64,000 nt of DNA from Gemmatimonadaceae bacterium (GTDB lineage Bacteria > Gemmatimonadota > Gemmatimonadetes > Gemmatimonadales > Gemmatimonadaceae): contig JACVCD010000006.1 in assembly GCA_016742275.1 (NCBI GenBank), positions 186,001-250,000 on the forward strand, given 5' to 3'. Position numbers and translations under genes: made by a program. A model generated the notes under the pieces. It made no database searches, had not been told where the DNA came from, and saw nothing but the letters and a program-made list of their open reading frames with translations. This document shows, piece after piece, positions 17,251 through 25,818 of this stretch; position 1 is the stretch's first letter, and every line of letters starts with the position of its first letter.

Positions 17251-19182
17251 ATGTCTCAACGTCTGCTCAACGCCCGACGCATCGCTCGTCACCGCGCTCC
17301 GGGAATCGCTCGTCGCCTCGTTCGTCCGCGTCGTGGTATGGCGCTGCTCACCGTCATCGTGCTGGGCATCGTGGCCATGACCATCGCCCTGGCGTCATCG
17401 ATGCTCGTCATGGGCAGTACGGTCACGACCAAAGCCAGCGAGCGTACGGCGGTTGTCGACGACGCTGCACTTACCGGTCTTGAGGAAGCGCGCAACCGAC
17501 TGAACGCACGTCTCGATACCGTGCCTGCGGCTGGCATGATCACACTCGAAGACAATGTCGTCATCGCCGGCACTCATGGGGTCAAGCGCTCCACGTGGGC
17601 GAGTCGTGTCGGTAACTCCGACTCGCTGTCAAACGCTGGTGAGTTCGGTGTGCAGGCAGAAATCGTCTCCAGGGCCGTCGACCAGAGTGGCACGGTGGCC
17701 ATTCGCCGTGCGGTGGTCTTCCAGGAGTCATTCGCCAAGTACGCATACTTCACGGACATCGGCCGTACGGTATCGAACAGCATTTTGTGGTTCGCCAACG
17801 GCTGGACTGCCAGTGGACCGATGCACTCGAATGACTCGCTGTACATCCGCGACGGTACGCCGCCGCAGGCCATCTTCAAGGACGTGGTGACCACGGCCAA
17901 GGGTGTGTACAACGCCGATGACGCACAGTGGGACAAGGGTCGCGCCAAGATCATCAGCCCGATCGCCATGCCCGGTACGGCTGACCTCAACATCGTGCGT
18001 GATATTGCGCAGCGTGCCGGCTATGTGTTCACGCCGACTGTTGTGACCGGTGACAGTGCGCTCACCACGATGCGCATCGAGTTTGTGGCTGTCGACATTG
18101 ATGGCGATGGCAATACGACCGGCCCTGATGAAGGCTTCTTCCGCGTGTATCGCACGCGATCGAACAATACGCTTGGCCACGGGTATGCGGCGGCGCGACC
18201 GGCACCGCCGCCGTCCGGTGCGTACGCGACGAACAACGACAGTGTGTTGTACTCGCCGAATTGCGGTACCACCGTGATGTCGGGCGGTCAGCGCATCATT
18301 GCACGAAAGTTCTCGGCTATCGCAGAACGGTCGTCCGGCGCCAATACGTATGTGAACCGCATGCAGGACAAGCGCGTCGCGTTCGACAGTGCCAGCGCGC
18401 GCTGCTTCCTCGGCGGTGATCCCCGCTTGAATGCCGGGGGCACGTTCGCTGTCACCGACGCAGCGGGTGATTGGATGCCGCGTACCTCGGGCACGGTACC
18501 CGCCGCTGTGGCTTCGCGTCCGGACGGCGCGTACCTGTGGCCGCTGAGCCCGCGCTACAATCCCAACTTCCGTGGTACGATTTTCGTGGAAGGCCGCGTG
18601 GGCTTGAGTGGTACAGTGCGTGGTCGACTCACCGTAGCGGCACGCAACAACATCGTCATTCTCGACGACCTCAAGCAGGCCACGACCCCGGGTAACACGA
18701 CATGCACGGCCGATGACGACATCGTGGGCGTGTTTGCCGGTGAGCACGTGCTTTGGGCGGACAATCTCATTCAGACGCCGCAACAGCGTCGTACGAATGA
18801 CAACAGCGGTTGGCTGCTGCCGCGAAAGGACTTCAGCGCATCACCGGCCAGTCCGGATCTCCAGGTGCACGCGGTCATCATGGGTCTTCGTACCATTGGT
18901 ACGGAGCGCCCGTCGCCACCAAGTGGTCTCACCGAGGCCTACTATGTGGACCGCGGCTTCGTACGACAGGTCGGTGGACGTATCATGTCCCGCGCCGGCC
19001 AGGGTGGTACGATCGCGAGCGGCGGCACCATTCACGGCTTCACCAGCGACATTTCGTTCAATCGCTGCGCGCTGACCTTCCCGCCGCCGTACTTCCCGAC
19101 CACGCAGCACTGGCGCGTCAGTCAGTATCTTGAGATTGATCCTCGCGGATTTGATATCGCGAACTGGTTCGCTGTGCGCTGA
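17251..19182 (+). CDS. Large PilX-like pilus assembly protein (operon 2)
   Basis: 643 residues from ATG 17251, which has GAGGGAG upstream; ATG 17236 overlapping the previous stop is an alternative. A basic leader precedes RRG-M-A-L-L-T-V-I-V-L-G and a hydrophobic helix without Glu5, as in PilX-type proteins. The long C-terminal region is Thr/Gly/Ser-rich with beta-helix-like strings (GTIFVEGRVGLSGTVRGRLTVAARNNIVILDD), so this is a large surface-exposed beta domain, much bigger than standard PilX (about 200 residues). Possibly a tip adhesin-like subunit. A strong terminator follows. Confidence 0.75.
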   Translation: MSQRLLNARRIARHRAPGIARRLVRPRRGMALLTVIVLGIVAMTIALASSMLVMGSTVTTKASERTAVVDDAALTGLEEARNRLNARLDTVPAAGMITLEDNVVIAGTHGVKRSTWASRVGNSDSLSNAGEFGVQAEIVSRAVDQSGTVAIRRAVVFQESFAKYAYFTDIGRTVSNSILWFANGWTASGPMHSNDSLYIRDGTPPQAIFKDVVTTAKGVYNADDAQWDKGRAKIISPIAMPGTADLNIVRDIAQRAGYVFTPTVVTGDSALTTMRIEFVAVDIDGDGNTTGPDEGFFRVYRTRSNNTLGHGYAAARPAPPPSGAYATNNDSVLYSPNCGTTVMSGGQRIIARKFSAIAERSSGANTYVNRMQDKRVAFDSASARCFLGGDPRLNAGGTFAVTDAAGDWMPRTSGTVPAAVASRPDGAYLWPLSPRYNPNFRGTIFVEGRVGLSGTVRGRLTVAARNNIVILDDLKQATTPGNTTCTADDDIVGVFAGEHVLWADNLIQTPQQRRTNDNSGWLLPRKDFSASPASPDLQVHAVIMGLRTIGTERPSPPSGLTEAYYVDRGFVRQVGGRIMSRAGQGGTIASGGTIHGFTSDISFNRCALTFPPPYFPTTQHWRVSQYLEIDPRGFDIANWFAVR

Positions 19183-19198
19183 GTAATCGGTACGGCAG

Positions 19199-19241
19199 AA
19201 AAAACGGGAGGTGGCAGAGAATCTGCCGCCTCCCGTTTTTC
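19199..19241 (+). terminator. Strong intrinsic terminator of pilin operon 2
   Basis: AAAAACGGGAGGTGGCAG pairs with CTGCCGCCTCCCGTTTTT with one internal mismatch (A opposite G) around loop AGAAT, ending in a T-run. A-tract on the other side makes it usable from both directions, which suits the convergent thyX gene. Confidence 0.9.
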
Positions 19242-19246
19242 TTAAC

Positions 19247-19302
19247 CCTTTACGCCGTTTCCTTAACGCTGTTCCCCTTACGCCGTTCCCCTTACGCTTC
19301 TC
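19247..19302. repeat. Tandem CCTTACGC array (GCGTAA repeat family, half element)
   Basis: Four consecutive units of 14-15 bases begin CCTTTACGCCG, CCTTAACGCTG, CCTTACGCCG and CCTTACGCTT. They sit between the terminator and the stop of the minus-strand thyX gene at 19308. The same TTACGC/GCGTAA motif forms larger two-sided arrays at 47757-48012 and 61216-61545. Only the TTACGC orientation is present here. Confidence 0.8.
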
Positions 19303-19307
19303 GTTGG

Positions 19308-20075
19308 TCAGACTTTGTGGTAGAGGAGGCGCGCCGCCTCACGTCTATCGGTGGCTTGATAGATCTCGAAGTCACTGAAGAACGCCGGCGCCTCGCTTTG
19401 TAGTACCCGCAGCGCCAGCACCGCCAGTCGACGAATCTCGAGCTCGGCCCCTTCGCTCGAACGCAGTTCCAGCATCGTGCGCCACGCACGCGCATTGCCG
19501 GTCACGACGATCTTGGTCTCGGTGCTGTTGGGCAGCACGCCGCGGGCCGCTTCGCGGGCCATCTTCCGGCGGTGGACCTTGTCGTCGACCCAGCCGTAGC
19601 GCGTCATGAGCTGCTCGACGAGTGAGACGTAGCTTTCGAGCGCCGAGGTTACTTGTGTACGCCATGCCGCCTCGAGCGGCTCGTCGCCGATGATGGCGGG
19701 CGGCATCACGAACTGCGCGTCGCTTTCGTCCACGTAGCGCTGCGACAGCTGCGAATAGGCAAACCCGGCGCGGTGACGCACGAGCTCGTGCGTGAGCGAG
19801 CGGCTGACTCCTTCAAGGAGGAGCGAAAAGTTGGCGTGCTCCAGTACGCTGCCGTGGCCTTGCTTCTTGATGTTCTCGATGTATTCTCGCGTGCTACGAC
19901 CCGCAGGATTCCGCTGGCTCATATAGCAGAGACGTCCCGCGAATTCGGCTAACCGCTCACCGTCGGTGGATTCGCCCATCCACTGCACCGGCAGGTGCGG
20001 GGGTTCGGCGAACTGGGGGCGCGCAAGCACGGTGACTGTGGGCTCGCGCAGAACTGCGGCGTCGGAAAGCGGCAT
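19308..20075 (-). CDS. thyX: Flavin-dependent thymidylate synthase ThyX
   Basis: 255 residues, normal for ThyX. It makes dTMP from dUMP using methylene-tetrahydrofolate, FAD and NADPH. Visible motifs: HGSVLEH (74-80, FAD/substrate contact), R100-H-R102 followed by AGFAYSQL and S111-Q-R113, the ThyX signature. The usual signature is RHR-X7-S; here eight residues separate RHR and Ser. The downstream AREAARGVLPNSTETKIVVTGNARAW contains the conserved second half (RxxLP, N and R near the folate and dUMP sites). No thyA is in the window. Divergent from a MarR regulator. Confidence 0.95.
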   Translation of the reverse strand: MPLSDAAVLREPTVTVLARPQFAEPPHLPVQWMGESTDGERLAEFAGRLCYMSQRNPAGRSTREYIENIKKQGHGSVLEHANFSLLLEGVSRSLTHELVRHRAGFAYSQLSQRYVDESDAQFVMPPAIIGDEPLEAAWRTQVTSALESYVSLVEQLMTRYGWVDDKVHRRKMAREAARGVLPNSTETKIVVTGNARAWRTMLELRSSEGAELEIRRLAVLALRVLQSEAPAFFSDFEIYQATDRREAARLLYHKV

Positions 20076-20209
20076 CGGAACTCTGAATAACGGGTTGAGG
20101 AATTTCGCCGCAGAAAGTAACTCGTTGTCGCCGTCTGACGCGACTTGTTCACGTGATCTCTACCCAAGCCTGATTCCACGTAGTTCCTGCTCGCCAGTCT
20201 GATCCCACC

Positions 20210-20722
20210 ATGCCCGAATCCCGCCCTGAACGTACCTCGCGCGATTTGCGCGAAGAGATCCAGCAAACCCGCCCGTTTCGCTCCACATCGCAGGAAGCGG
20301 TCATTGCGCTTATGCGCACGGCGTCGGTGTTGTCGCGTCGCATCGCGCGTCTGGTGGAGCCCCATGGCCTGAGCCTTGCCCAATACAATGTGCTCCGCAT
20401 TCTGCGTGGAGCTGGTGCTGAAGGGCTTCCTACGTTGGCTATCCGGGACCGGATGATCGATGAAGGGTCCACGGTGACCCGTCTGCTGGATAAGCTCGAA
20501 CAGGCCGGTCTGGTAATCCGTGATCGTTCCCGGCCCGATCGACGACAGGTGCTGTGCAACATCACGCCGGCCGGTGATGAGCTACTGGCGATGCTGGACC
20601 CGCAGATGGACGTCATGGATCAGGCGCTCATGGCGCCGCTCGATCCGGAGCAGCAACGGGTGCTGATTGACCTCCTTGGAGAGCTGCGAGTGGAGGTGGG
20701 AGGCGCGGCGGCGGGGGCGTAG
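20210..20722 (+). CDS. MarR-family transcriptional regulator
   Basis: 170 residues with a winged-helix domain: LSLAQYNVLRILRGAGAEGLPTLAIRDRMI (helices 2-3), EGSTVTRLLDKLEQAGLVIRDRSRPDRRQVLCNITPAG (recognition helix and wing with the conserved D-RS-DRR motif). MarR proteins bind palindromic operators as dimers and respond to small phenolic or redox signals. It is divergent from thyX with a 134-base gap, so it may regulate itself or thyX; the target is not evident. C-terminal Gly/Ala tail is probably disordered. Followed by a nested palindrome. Confidence 0.9.
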   Translation: MPESRPERTSRDLREEIQQTRPFRSTSQEAVIALMRTASVLSRRIARLVEPHGLSLAQYNVLRILRGAGAEGLPTLAIRDRMIDEGSTVTRLLDKLEQAGLVIRDRSRPDRRQVLCNITPAGDELLAMLDPQMDVMDQALMAPLDPEQQRVLIDLLGELRVEVGGAAAGA

Positions 20723-20754
20723 GCGTCTCGCTGGATTTGGCGGCGACTGGGCCG

Positions 20755-20914
20755 TTTAACTGCGCACGCAGAGCCGCAGAGGTATTGGAATCACAGAGGG
20801 GGCGAATGGTCGATAGTTTATTTAAATAAATCCTGTGTTCTTTAATAGGAGAGTATTGCGCATTGCCCCCTCTGCGCCTCTCTACTCCTCTGCGGCTTTG
20901 CGTGAGCAGTTAAA
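20755..20914. repeat. 160-bp nested palindrome (CGCAGAG family)
   Basis: Outer arms at 20755-20782 and 20887-20914 (core CTGCGCACGCAGAGCCGCAG) match in reverse complement over 28 bases with two mismatches. Inner arms CAGAGGGGGC (20794-20803) and GCCCCCTCTG (20865-20874) are exact. The centre is AT-rich (TTTATTTAAATAAAT), unlike the rest of the window. Lies between the convergent MarR and oxidase genes. A second copy is at 35265-35366. Confidence 0.85.
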
Positions 20915-20927
20915 AACCAATTCCGAC

Positions 20928-22589
20928 TCAACCCGCATCCAGTAAATCAAGCCGAAACCGCGCCCACCCCCGCGTCCTTTCGATCTCCCGGAGTAACGCC
21001 TCCGCCTGCGCCGGAAGCGTCAAAGCCTCCGGATCGTGCCGTAACATCCCAAAAGGCTCAGCGTCTTCTCCCGCGATTTTGCATCCGGGATTGAGCACCC
21101 CACTCGGGTCTCCAGCTGCTTTGACTTGGGCGAACGCCGCCCGTGCCTCGAGCCCCCAGACCGAATCCAGCAACGGTGCCCGAAGGCGACCATCGCCATG
21201 TTCACCGGCCAGGGTGCCGCCGAGTCGAGCGGTCAAGTCGCATACATCATGCAACAATAAGGAAACTGTATGGCGCCAGTTGTGCGCCATTGTGTCCACG
21301 AGCGGGTTCACATGAGCATGCGCATCACCGGCATGGCCAAAGATGACCCCCAGTGTCTCATGACGCCGGAGGGCATTCCGGACGCCGCGCACATACTCCG
21401 GGAACCGATCGGGGGGCACACAGCCATCCTCAATGAACTGCATCGACCGGAGCCGCGGCGCGAGCTGGGAAAGAATTGGGCTCGCAGCATGGCGCAGTGT
21501 CCAGAGCTCTTTCTCAGCAGCCGGAGAATCGGCAGACTGCACATCATTGGCGCCATATGAACGACATGTTCTGACCATATTCGCAACATAAGACGCACAA
21601 TCCTCCGTACTCTCTCCCTCTACCTCAATCAACAAAACCGCCTCGGCGTTCTTCGAAATTCCCGTGTCGCCGCCGCGCTCGGCAACATCGAGGAACGTCC
21701 GATCCAGCAATTCGCAGGCGCTCACCCCGGCTGCGCCAGCCGCCACTGCACAGGCTGAAGCGGATTCGAGCGAAGCAAAGGTCACCAGCAGCGTGGCTGT
21801 CGCCCCCGCCACCGGAATCAGGTCCAGTTCGACCGCGGTGAAAAGCGCTAGCGTGCCCTCGCTACCAACCAGCAGGTCTACCAGGTCGCCGGTTTCGAGC
21901 GCTGGAGCCACGCCATATCCGGACGATTCCTTTCGGACCCCGGCATGATGCAATGATGCCCGCGGTACGCCGCCTTCGATCTCTCTGAGCGCTCGCTCAA
22001 GCCGCGCCACTGCCGGAATTTCGGTCGGCCACCGTTCACCGCGACGCACCCAGGCAACAGACCCGTCGTCGAAAACGGCCTGAATGCCGCGTACCCAGGG
22101 GCGCATGGTGCCAAACCGCAGCGATCTCGCGCCCGCGGCATTGGTCGCCGTCATGCCCCCCACCGTACAGAACGCCGAACTCGAAGGGTCGACGGGGAAG
22201 CGCAGTCCGACCGCTCGAGCTGCCGCATCCACCGCACCGCGGGTGACACCAACTCCAGCCACCACACGGCGCGCTGATACGTCTACCGGACTTAGAGCGA
22301 GCAGGCGCGACAGATCCACCACGACATGGGCGCCCACGGCGCCGGCGGCCATGCCACTCCCCGATCCGCGCGGGATAAGTGCTGTCCCTGCGCTTTTGGC
22401 CCAACGCATGAGCAGCGCCGCATCCTCGGTGTCGACCGGTGCGGCCACAGCCGACGGCATGCAACGGGCAATACCGGCGCCCTCTGCGTAGAGCGCCCGG
22501 GCCAACAGGTCGGTTCGGAACGCGCCACGAAAACCATCAGGGGCCGCCTCGTGCAGGCCAGGTCCCCACGTCTCCACGTTCTGTGCCAT
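20928..22589 (-). CDS. FAD-linked oxidase (GlcD/D-lactate dehydrogenase type)
   Basis: 553 residues from ATG 22589; an open frame runs back to 22727 but would overlap the divergent synthase gene. The N-terminal PCMH FAD-binding domain shows ALIPRGSGSGMAAGAVG and SSAFCTVGGMTATNAAGARSLRFG, the pyrophosphate-binding loops. The C-terminal FAD-oxidase domain has VIFGHAGDAHAHVNPL and GGTLAGEHGDGRLR, the metal/substrate motifs of glycolate oxidase subunit GlcD and D-2-hydroxyacid dehydrogenases. It probably oxidises a 2-hydroxy acid such as D-lactate or glycolate, feeding electrons to the respiratory chain. No GlcE/GlcF or iron-sulfur partner is adjacent, favouring a single-subunit enzyme. Confidence 0.88.
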   Translation of the reverse strand: MAQNVETWGPGLHEAAPDGFRGAFRTDLLARALYAEGAGIARCMPSAVAAPVDTEDAALLMRWAKSAGTALIPRGSGSGMAAGAVGAHVVVDLSRLLALSPVDVSARRVVAGVGVTRGAVDAAARAVGLRFPVDPSSSAFCTVGGMTATNAAGARSLRFGTMRPWVRGIQAVFDDGSVAWVRRGERWPTEIPAVARLERALREIEGGVPRASLHHAGVRKESSGYGVAPALETGDLVDLLVGSEGTLALFTAVELDLIPVAGATATLLVTFASLESASACAVAAGAAGVSACELLDRTFLDVAERGGDTGISKNAEAVLLIEVEGESTEDCASYVANMVRTCRSYGANDVQSADSPAAEKELWTLRHAASPILSQLAPRLRSMQFIEDGCVPPDRFPEYVRGVRNALRRHETLGVIFGHAGDAHAHVNPLVDTMAHNWRHTVSLLLHDVCDLTARLGGTLAGEHGDGRLRAPLLDSVWGLEARAAFAQVKAAGDPSGVLNPGCKIAGEDAEPFGMLRHDPEALTLPAQAEALLREIERTRGWARFRLDLLDAG

Positions 22590-22696
22590 GTCTCGCAACC
22601 AATCGCGCGCGATTCGTAGCGGCAAGTGGTCACGAATGCCGACACCGTGAGGGTCGGCCGTATGCTGGCATTCGCGGTCATCGTATCTTGTGCGAC

Positions 22697-23758
22697 ATGA
22701 CTTTGCCCAACGACGTCGTCGATGCACTCGCGAGACAGGATGCCGCGCGTTTTTGCACCGCCATCCTGCCCGCCGTGTCGCGCACCTTCGCGTTGGGAAT
22801 CAAGGTGTTGCCGGGTGATCTCGGGCAGGCGGTGCTGGACGCCTATCTCCTATGCCGCATCGCCGACACCGTCGAAGATGCTCCCGGCATCGATCCCGAT
22901 ATCAAAGCCGCGTTGTTCGATGACTTTCTGGCGGCGTTCGATGATCGCGAGGCACTGGATCGCTTCAATGCTGGCGTGCAGCAGCTACCCGGCGAGCTCG
23001 CGCATCTCACGCTCACGCAGAACACGCCGTTGGTGCTCGCACATTTTGCTGCATTGCCGGAAGGCACACGTGGGGTTGTGCGGAAGTGGGTCACCGAAAT
23101 GGCGGTGGGAATGCGCAAGTTCGTGTTGCTGTACCCCAACGGCATTCGCATCCAGACTATCGCCGAATATCAGGAGTACTGCTACTACGTGGCGGGAACG
23201 GTGGGGTATATGCTCACCGATCTCTGGCACGAGCATTCGCCGAGCATTGGCCCAAAGCGCTACGCCATTCTGCGTGAGCGGTGCCGCGCGTTTGCCGAAG
23301 CACTGCAGACCGTGAACATCCTCAAGGATGTGGCGGTCGACGCGGAACAGGAAAATTCGGTGTATGTCCCTGAGGAGCTGCTGCAGGCGCATGGCAGTAC
23401 CCAGAGTCGCATTCTCGCGCCAGAGTTGATTGCAAGCAATCGCGAGGCGTTGTCGCAGCTGATCAAGCTGGCGTGGCACGATCTCGAAGAGGCGTTGATC
23501 TATCTCCTCGATATTCCCCGCCGTGCTGTTTCGATTCGTCTGTTCTGCATTCTGCCGCTGCTGCTGGCCTACGCCACGCTGCGCGATCTGGTGCAAAGCA
23601 CGGCCATGCTCAAGCCCGGCGGCGCAGTCAAGATTTCACGTCGTGAAGTGAAATCGTTGTTGATGGCGGGGAGCATGTTGGTAATGAGCAACTCAGGGGT
23701 ACGCTGGTTGGTCGCGAGAGTGAGGAGACGCAGTTTTGAGCTGGGGATTGCTGGCTAA
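22697..23758 (+). CDS. Squalene/phytoene synthase family protein, squalene-synthase-like
   Basis: 353 residues from ATG 22697. The two aspartate-rich prenyl-diphosphate sites are present: D57-T-V-E-D61 and N-I-L-K-D211-VAVD215. FCTAILPAVSRTFALGIKVLP at the N-terminus and YCYYVAGTVGYMLTDLW in the middle are characteristic of the family and closer to squalene synthase than to phytoene synthase. It should condense two farnesyl diphosphates, probably for hopanoid or squalene lipids. No hopene cyclase or HpnC/D/E genes are nearby. Unlike eukaryotic enzymes there is no C-terminal anchor. Divergent from the FAD-linked oxidase. Confidence 0.85.
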   Translation: MTLPNDVVDALARQDAARFCTAILPAVSRTFALGIKVLPGDLGQAVLDAYLLCRIADTVEDAPGIDPDIKAALFDDFLAAFDDREALDRFNAGVQQLPGELAHLTLTQNTPLVLAHFAALPEGTRGVVRKWVTEMAVGMRKFVLLYPNGIRIQTIAEYQEYCYYVAGTVGYMLTDLWHEHSPSIGPKRYAILRERCRAFAEALQTVNILKDVAVDAEQENSVYVPEELLQAHGSTQSRILAPELIASNREALSQLIKLAWHDLEEALIYLLDIPRRAVSIRLFCILPLLLAYATLRDLVQSTAMLKPGGAVKISRREVKSLLMAGSMLVMSNSGVRWLVARVRRRSFELGIAG

Positions 23759-23780
23759 ACTGCGGTTGGGGTCGCGAGAA
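23758..23780. repeat. Partial copy of the AACTGCGGTTGGGGT element
   Basis: AACTGCGGTTGGGGT (23758-23772) repeats the outer left arm found at 992, joined directly to CGCGAGAAA, which in the full element (1174-1182) belongs to the right half. The copy overlaps the stop codon of the synthase gene and lies 17 bases from the stop of the converging gene. Confidence 0.75.
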
Positions 23781-23796
23781 ACCTCTCACCTCTCCC

Positions 23797-24615
23797 CTAA
23801 ATCCCTTTTAGCATCTTCTCCAGCAGCGTCGGCGATGCCTGGAGTCTTCCTTGTTCTTCATCATCCAGCAGCAACTCGAGCCGTGTCTGCGCTCGACCAA
23901 CCATGGTGCGGAATTGCTGTCGTAGTCCTCGCCAGCTGAACCAGCTTACTGCGCCGGCGGTGGCGACGAGAAACGCAATCAGTCCCATCCCCACGGCGGG
24001 AATGATTGTCGAAATCAGAAACACCGGCAGCATGCCAAGCAGTGCGATGAACGTCATCGCCACAATTGTTGCAACCCCACCCATGCGCGCGGATTTGCGC
24101 GCTCCCGCAACGACCGCATCAAACCGCAGGACGGTACGTTCATCATCCACGGCGGTTGCTGTGATCACGAGTTGATCGAGTCGCACCAGATCAAATCGCT
24201 TTCCTCCGCCACCAATGGAGCGCAGCAAATTGCCCATCGGATCGCGGCGTGGCTCCCACACCATGCGATCACCAGCTCGACGGACTGGGGTGAGAGACTC
24301 ATTGCGCGGCAGGTATTGCTCGAGTCGCTGCAGCACCGCTGCCGGTGTTCCCCGCACCGTGCGCTGCGCACTCACCACCGCCGGACCGTACGCGGCCAGC
24401 GATGCGCTGTCGCCGGACTCACCATACACCGGCATCTGCGCACGTTCTTCGGCGAGCGCCTGCTTGACGTGCTGCACATCGAGCCCGACTTCCTTCGCAA
24501 TCTCCAACAATCGGGATTCGCTGATCGCGTCACCCGGTTCGGTGCTGGATTGTGTTTGCAGTTCGGAGGCACGTGCGAGCACACGCTCGAGGGCCTGACG
24601 GGGAACGTCACTCAT
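23797..24615 (-). CDS. Hypothetical protein with two membrane helices
   Basis: 272 residues. N-terminal about 60 residues are helical (LERVLARASELQTQ... LLEIAKEVGLDVQHVKQALAEE), resembling a SHOCT-like or DNA-binding-like helical domain by eye. Two adjacent hydrophobic helices, VATIVAMTFIALLGMLPVFLIS and PAVGMGLIAFLVATAGAVSWFSW, near residues 185-235 anchor it, with a charged C-terminal helix on the cytoplasmic side. I do not recognise a named family. Its ATG overlaps the stop of the upstream exported protein (ATGA), so the two are coupled. Last gene of a long minus-strand run. Confidence 0.75.
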   Translation of the reverse strand: MSDVPRQALERVLARASELQTQSSTEPGDAISESRLLEIAKEVGLDVQHVKQALAEERAQMPVYGESGDSASLAAYGPAVVSAQRTVRGTPAAVLQRLEQYLPRNESLTPVRRAGDRMVWEPRRDPMGNLLRSIGGGGKRFDLVRLDQLVITATAVDDERTVLRFDAVVAGARKSARMGGVATIVAMTFIALLGMLPVFLISTIIPAVGMGLIAFLVATAGAVSWFSWRGLRQQFRTMVGRAQTRLELLLDDEEQGRLQASPTLLEKMLKGI

Positions 24616-25742
24616 ATTCCGGCGAGTACGATGTCCACTTGCCGCGCGATCGCATCCGCAATTGCGGTCGGCAGTGCAAAGGTGTCCTGAAAACGCAAGG
24701 CTGGTGCGTCGGTTGTTGCAACCCGCACGCCGGCCTGCGCGAGATAATATCGCTGATATCCATCCAACAGTTCGGGCGCGATCTTGGCCAGCACCAGAGC
24801 GCCCGCCCGAACCTGCGCGGTGGCAACGAACCGATCGGCTTCACCGGTGCGATGCTGCGCCGGAGTGACATTGTCTGCCACAACCGGTCCGGCCAATGTG
24901 CCAGTGATTTCGTGCACCAGCACATACAGTGTCTGAACGGCGTCTTCCGGTCGTTCAGGCCAGGTCACTGCCACTACGGTGCGTCCGGCAATACCGGGGC
25001 TGGTGCGTCCTTCGCCGCCAATTGGCAGCGACAGCAGTACATCGCCCTGACGCTGTCCCGTGTTGTTGAGAAAACGCTCGAACTTGAGGCGATACACCTG
25101 CTGCCAGAGACTGTCGACGGCAGTGATTGTCGCGGCGCGCCCACGGAGCTGCGCATTGTGTTCCGCGTTGAAGAACCGCACGTGTTCGTCCTGCACACTG
25201 GTCGTGAACAGGCGTAACCATTCGCGGTCGGCCGCCGACGTGAACAGCGAGGCGAGTTGCGCCATTACCAGCCCCAGTTCACGGTCACCAGCGCGTCGCG
25301 GGTCTCCATCGACCTGCAGGAATCGCTCGATGGTCGCGCGCATGACGTCCCAGTTGGCAAACCCGAAGGGCAGGAATTGCGCACTGAGATAGTCCTTGCG
25401 TTGCAAGCCCCGGCGGAGCGCGTCGCGATTGCCGTCCAGCGCGGTGAGCACATTGCGACGATTCTTTTCGACCGTCAGTGAATCACGATAGCCGCGGCGG
25501 TACAGCGGAACCTTGGTGGTGTCGTCGCTGAGCATGGCGAACGCGTGCAGCCAGAGATCCACATGCTCGAGCGTGCGAACCGGCCAGCGCAAAGGCGGCT
25601 GCCCTGACGACGGTGGTGCCGCCTGGCTTGCAGCGGGCGCTGCAACGGTCAGGCTGATAGTCAGACTGAGGGTGGCGCAGGCTGTCAGGGCAATGCGCGA
25701 AACGCTAAATCCACGAACACCGATCATCCCCACAATACACAT
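24612..25742 (-). CDS. Exported hypothetical protein
   Basis: 376 residues from ATG 25742 (ATG 25727 or TTG 25763 are alternatives). A signal peptide is evident: basic start, long hydrophobic run rich in Leu/Thr/Ala, then AAPAASQAAPP. The mature part has WPVRTLEHVDLWLHAFAMLSDDTTKVPLYRRGYRD near its start and VQTLYVLVHEITGTLAGPVVADN in the C-terminal half. The VLVHEITGT phrase has an HE pair but lacks a complete HExxH zinc site. I do not recognise the family. It is translationally coupled to the two-helix membrane protein downstream, suggesting joint action at the envelope. Confidence 0.75.
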   Translation of the reverse strand: MCIVGMIGVRGFSVSRIALTACATLSLTISLTVAAPAASQAAPPSSGQPPLRWPVRTLEHVDLWLHAFAMLSDDTTKVPLYRRGYRDSLTVEKNRRNVLTALDGNRDALRRGLQRKDYLSAQFLPFGFANWDVMRATIERFLQVDGDPRRAGDRELGLVMAQLASLFTSAADREWLRLFTTSVQDEHVRFFNAEHNAQLRGRAATITAVDSLWQQVYRLKFERFLNNTGQRQGDVLLSLPIGGEGRTSPGIAGRTVVAVTWPERPEDAVQTLYVLVHEITGTLAGPVVADNVTPAQHRTGEADRFVATAQVRAGALVLAKIAPELLDGYQRYYLAQAGVRVATTDAPALRFQDTFALPTAIADAIARQVDIVLAGI

Positions 25743-25818
25743 GGAGACGGGCAGGGGATTCAAGGTGCGGGGCAGCGCCGGCGGGTCAGTCCCGTCTCAG
25801 CCCCGAAGGTCCGGCTAT

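Noticed and set aside
17728-18783. A 351-codon frame antisense to the large PilX-like gene
   Set aside because: Arg/His-rich low-information sequence typical of antisense frames; no start signal.
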